A stretch of 8,774 nt of DNA from Spirochaetes bacterium ADurb.Bin110 (GTDB lineage Bacteria; Spirochaetota; Spirochaetia; Treponematales; Rectinemataceae). The stretch's first letter is position 1. Every line of letters begins with the position of its first letter. The translations under genes were made by a program, and so were the position numbers. The stretch lies in contig MWDY01000232.1 in the NCBI GenBank assembly GCA_002070755.1, positions 1 to 8,774 of the forward strand. Direction: 5' to 3'. Positions 7,119-8,774 of the stretch are shown here, piece after piece. The notes beneath the pieces were generated by a model that had not been told where the DNA came from, ran no database searches, and worked only from the letters and a program-made list of their open reading frames with translations.

Positions 7119-8741
7119 TTAGAAATAGAACACGCTACCGTGGCTATTGTTGTAGGCGTCGTACTTATCTTTTTGTGCGAGCAATTGCGCGGAGCTGAAT
7201 AGGCCAGGATTGGCAAGCATGTACTCACCATCGTAGAGGAAGAAGTAGGTTACTAGACGATTCCCACCTATGTATGCTCCATTTACATGATTGAACTCAC
7301 TGCTCATGAGTTGTTTGGAGAGCAAATCGCTAGGAAGCGAGCTGCTCTTGCTCAGAATATCCGAAGCTTGCTGTAGTGTGGTCACGTTTAGCGGCGAAAG
7401 CGCAAGATTCGAGAGCTGTGCAACATAATTTAGAAGCGTTTCCTTGCTCACCTGTGTACCATTTGTCTTGTTTGCGATGGCCTTGTCTAGATTTGTTTTC
7501 CAGAATCCAATCGTATTGCCATTAGCGGTCTGACCAGAAATCCAGCTGTAATCTAGCATGAAGCCGAAGTTTGACATTTTTGGCTTACCGTAAACGGCAC
7601 CAAGAGTCACATTCTGGGATGCTGATCCATTATGTAGGAATCCTACTAGATCGCCTATGCTCACAGTGTAGCTCTCATCACCCTTTAGGTTGGTGAATGT
7701 GTAGGATCCATCGCTTCCGATCGTCGCTATAGCACCGGTGCTCAACTGTATCGCAATACCACTCAGAAGAGGCTCACCTTCCTGGTAGACACCATCTTTG
7801 TTGGAATCATAGAACGCTAGATTCTTAATAGTCTCATAGGAGAGACCGAAATTTACAGCACTTTTTGATTCTTGTACCGCTACAGATTTGTAGGTCACAG
7901 GTGCAGAATATGGAGTTGCGAAGTACCCGCTTAGTCCATTCGAGCTTACCGTATAAGTTCCAGCAACAAGTCCCGTGAAGCTATAGAGGCCATCTGCATC
8001 GCTGATTGTGCTCAAACCCGAAGAGAGAGCGACTTTTACGCCTGAAAGCCCGAGCTCACCGCTATCGAAGATGCCGTTGTTATTCACATCGTGAAAAACA
8101 ACACCGGATATGGAATAGGTCGGAGTCTCGGTACCGCTATCGGTTGTTGGAGCCTTAGGAAGTGTATAGGGAATATAATAGTACCAACGAGGCGGTTGAC
8201 TTTTATCGCCGACATTCACTCCTACACCACCACCAAATCCTGTCTCATTTCCAGCACCATTTTGGCCTATGAGCGCGGAATGAGCAAAAACATAGAGTTG
8301 AGTATCAGCGGTCCAAGATTCTGGGATGGTGATTTCGATAACGGCCTTGGATACATTCGGAGAATAACTGGCAATTTTGCCTATACCACTTTTCCCCTTA
8401 TCGAACTGTCCAGGGACCAACACTCCATTAGCATTGGATGGCACAGCGCTGATATCCGTTCCAACCCAAACATGGGTTTCACTTATAAGATAATTTGAGT
8501 CTGTCTCATAGACCACATACAGCTTATTGACATCTTGGCTGATTGAAACGGTTCCGGCATTGATCGTTTGGCCAGCCCATAAGGTATAACTTGAGTCGGT
8601 TCCGACATCCGAAATACTCTTAGATTCCGAATAAGAATTTGATGTTAGACTTGGCTGGAGCGGATTTGCGCATGAAGCGATTAAGAGCACGACAATCGAG
8701 AGGGCTAGAGTAGCCTTCGCAATCTTTGACAACTTTTTCAT
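7119..8741 (-). CDS. Modular surface lipoprotein: beta-sandwich-like domain, two SdrD_B/Cna_B-like modules, C-terminal GFWK domain
   Basis: A 540-residue exported lipoprotein, not an enzyme as far as can be seen. Residues 1-23 form a lipoprotein signal: MKKLSK, a hydrophobic core, and lipobox I-A-S-C with C24 as the lipidated residue. A Ser-rich linker follows. Residues ~52-195 are beta-rich (TLWAGQTINAGTVSI, LYVVYET, ETHVWVG, VPGQF, LYVFAHSA), resembling a domain I recall from bacterial and archaeal surface proteins. Residues ~208-299 and ~304-394 are SdrD_B/Cna_B-like modules. Each begins with a Ca-loop-like motif (DVNNNGIFDSGE 218-229; DSNKDGVYQEGE 312-323) and contains a DGxYxFT strand. 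Residues ~400-540 start with TIGFWKTN (410-417) and include SEFNHVNG (481-488), typical of the GxWK surface-protein domain. The start at 8741 is chosen for its SD and lipobox; a longer TTG start at 8771 is rejected. Probable roles are adhesion or envelope-surface structure. It is convergent with the GH18 gene, so not in its operon. Confidence 0.88.
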   Translation of the reverse strand: MKKLSKIAKATLALSIVVLLIASCANPLQPSLTSNSYSESKSISDVGTDSSYTLWAGQTINAGTVSISQDVNKLYVVYETDSNYLISETHVWVGTDISAVPSNANGVLVPGQFDKGKSGIGKIASYSPNVSKAVIEITIPESWTADTQLYVFAHSALIGQNGAGNETGFGGGVGVNVGDKSQPPRWYYYIPYTLPKAPTTDSGTETPTYSISGVVFHDVNNNGIFDSGELGLSGVKVALSSGLSTISDADGLYSFTGLVAGTYTVSSNGLSGYFATPYSAPVTYKSVAVQESKSAVNFGLSYETIKNLAFYDSNKDGVYQEGEPLLSGIAIQLSTGAIATIGSDGSYTFTNLKGDESYTVSIGDLVGFLHNGSASQNVTLGAVYGKPKMSNFGFMLDYSWISGQTANGNTIGFWKTNLDKAIANKTNGTQVSKETLLNYVAQLSNLALSPLNVTTLQQASDILSKSSSLPSDLLSKQLMSSEFNHVNGAYIGGNRLVTYFFLYDGEYMLANPGLFSSAQLLAQKDKYDAYNNSHGSVFYF

Positions 8742-8752
8742 AATAATCTCCC
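8742..8752 (-). promoter_or_regulatory. Shine-Dalgarno site of the lipoprotein gene
   Basis: On the minus strand GGGAG (8752-8748) lies 6 nt before the ATG at 8741. This good SD, together with the lipobox right after this Met, fixes the start. The promoter would lie beyond the right edge of the window. Confidence 0.85.
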
Positions 8753-8774
8753 ACTTTTTGCATTCAAGCAATTT

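Noticed and set aside
8091..8498. Plus-strand frame of 135 residues opposite the lipoprotein
   Set aside because: Antisense to the surface-domain coding region, with no recognisable domain or SD; a shadow frame.
8742..8771. Longer lipoprotein N-terminus from a TTG at 8771 on the minus strand
   Set aside because: It would place ten charged and mixed residues before the lipoprotein signal and would translate through the SD GGGAG. The ATG at 8741 is correct by spacing and lipobox.
1..8774. CRISPR array, tRNA or rRNA genes, insertion sequence
   Set aside because: I saw no regularly spaced repeats, cloverleaf-like sequences, transposase motifs or terminal inverted repeats on either strand.

Overview
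The window looks like part of the chromosome of a Gram-negative bacterium with moderate GC (sampled lines of the first two genes are mostly 42-53% GC). Coding is dense, SD-led starts are normal, and one predicted lipoprotein has a typical lipobox. The combination of a lipoprotein signal ending in LIASC, extracellular SdrD_B/Cna_B-like modules and free-standing secreted glycosidases would fit a spirochaete or another environmental anaerobe. The sequence alone does not settle the lineage. There are no tRNA, rRNA, CRISPR, integrase or transposase signals.

Layout: (1) From base 1 to 2358 (+) runs a large membrane family-2 glycosyltransferase, open at the left edge. It is preceded in the same polypeptide by a Cys cluster and an alpha-helical, HEAT-like region. 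(2) It overlaps by 4 nt (ATGA) a 1081-residue membrane-anchored multidomain protein, 2355-5600 (+). This protein has an N-terminal TM anchor, an amidotransferase-like alpha/beta domain, a clan GH-A-like TIM barrel with two candidate catalytic glutamates, and a CBM9/DOMON-like beta domain. (3) After a 90-nt gap lies a secreted GH18 chitinase-like enzyme, 5691-6947 (+). It is clearly AT-richer than its neighbours and has no SD next to its start. (4) A strong 12-bp hairpin at 7059-7091 is a probable bidirectional terminator. It separates the + strand group from a convergent lipoprotein gene, 8741-7119 (-), built of a beta-sandwich-like domain, two SdrD_B-like modules with Ca-loop motifs, and a C-terminal GFWK-type surface domain.

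How they may work together: the first two genes are almost certainly one translationally coupled unit. The glycosyltransferase has the complete motif set of a processive beta-glycan synthase (DGS, DxD, ED, QxxRW) plus TM segments that could form an export channel. Its partner places a glycoside-hydrolase-like barrel and a carbohydrate-binding-like domain outside the inner membrane. This is the logic of synthase-dependent exopolysaccharide systems such as cellulose (BcsA with BcsZ), PNAG (PgaC with PgaB) and Psl (PslG), but the accessory domains differ from those systems. The GH18 enzyme may trim or degrade a GlcNAc-containing polymer, or may simply be a neighbouring scavenging enzyme acquired separately. 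The polymer and the catalytic activities are inference. The most interesting candidate for an undescribed system is the coupled synthase/hydrolase pair.
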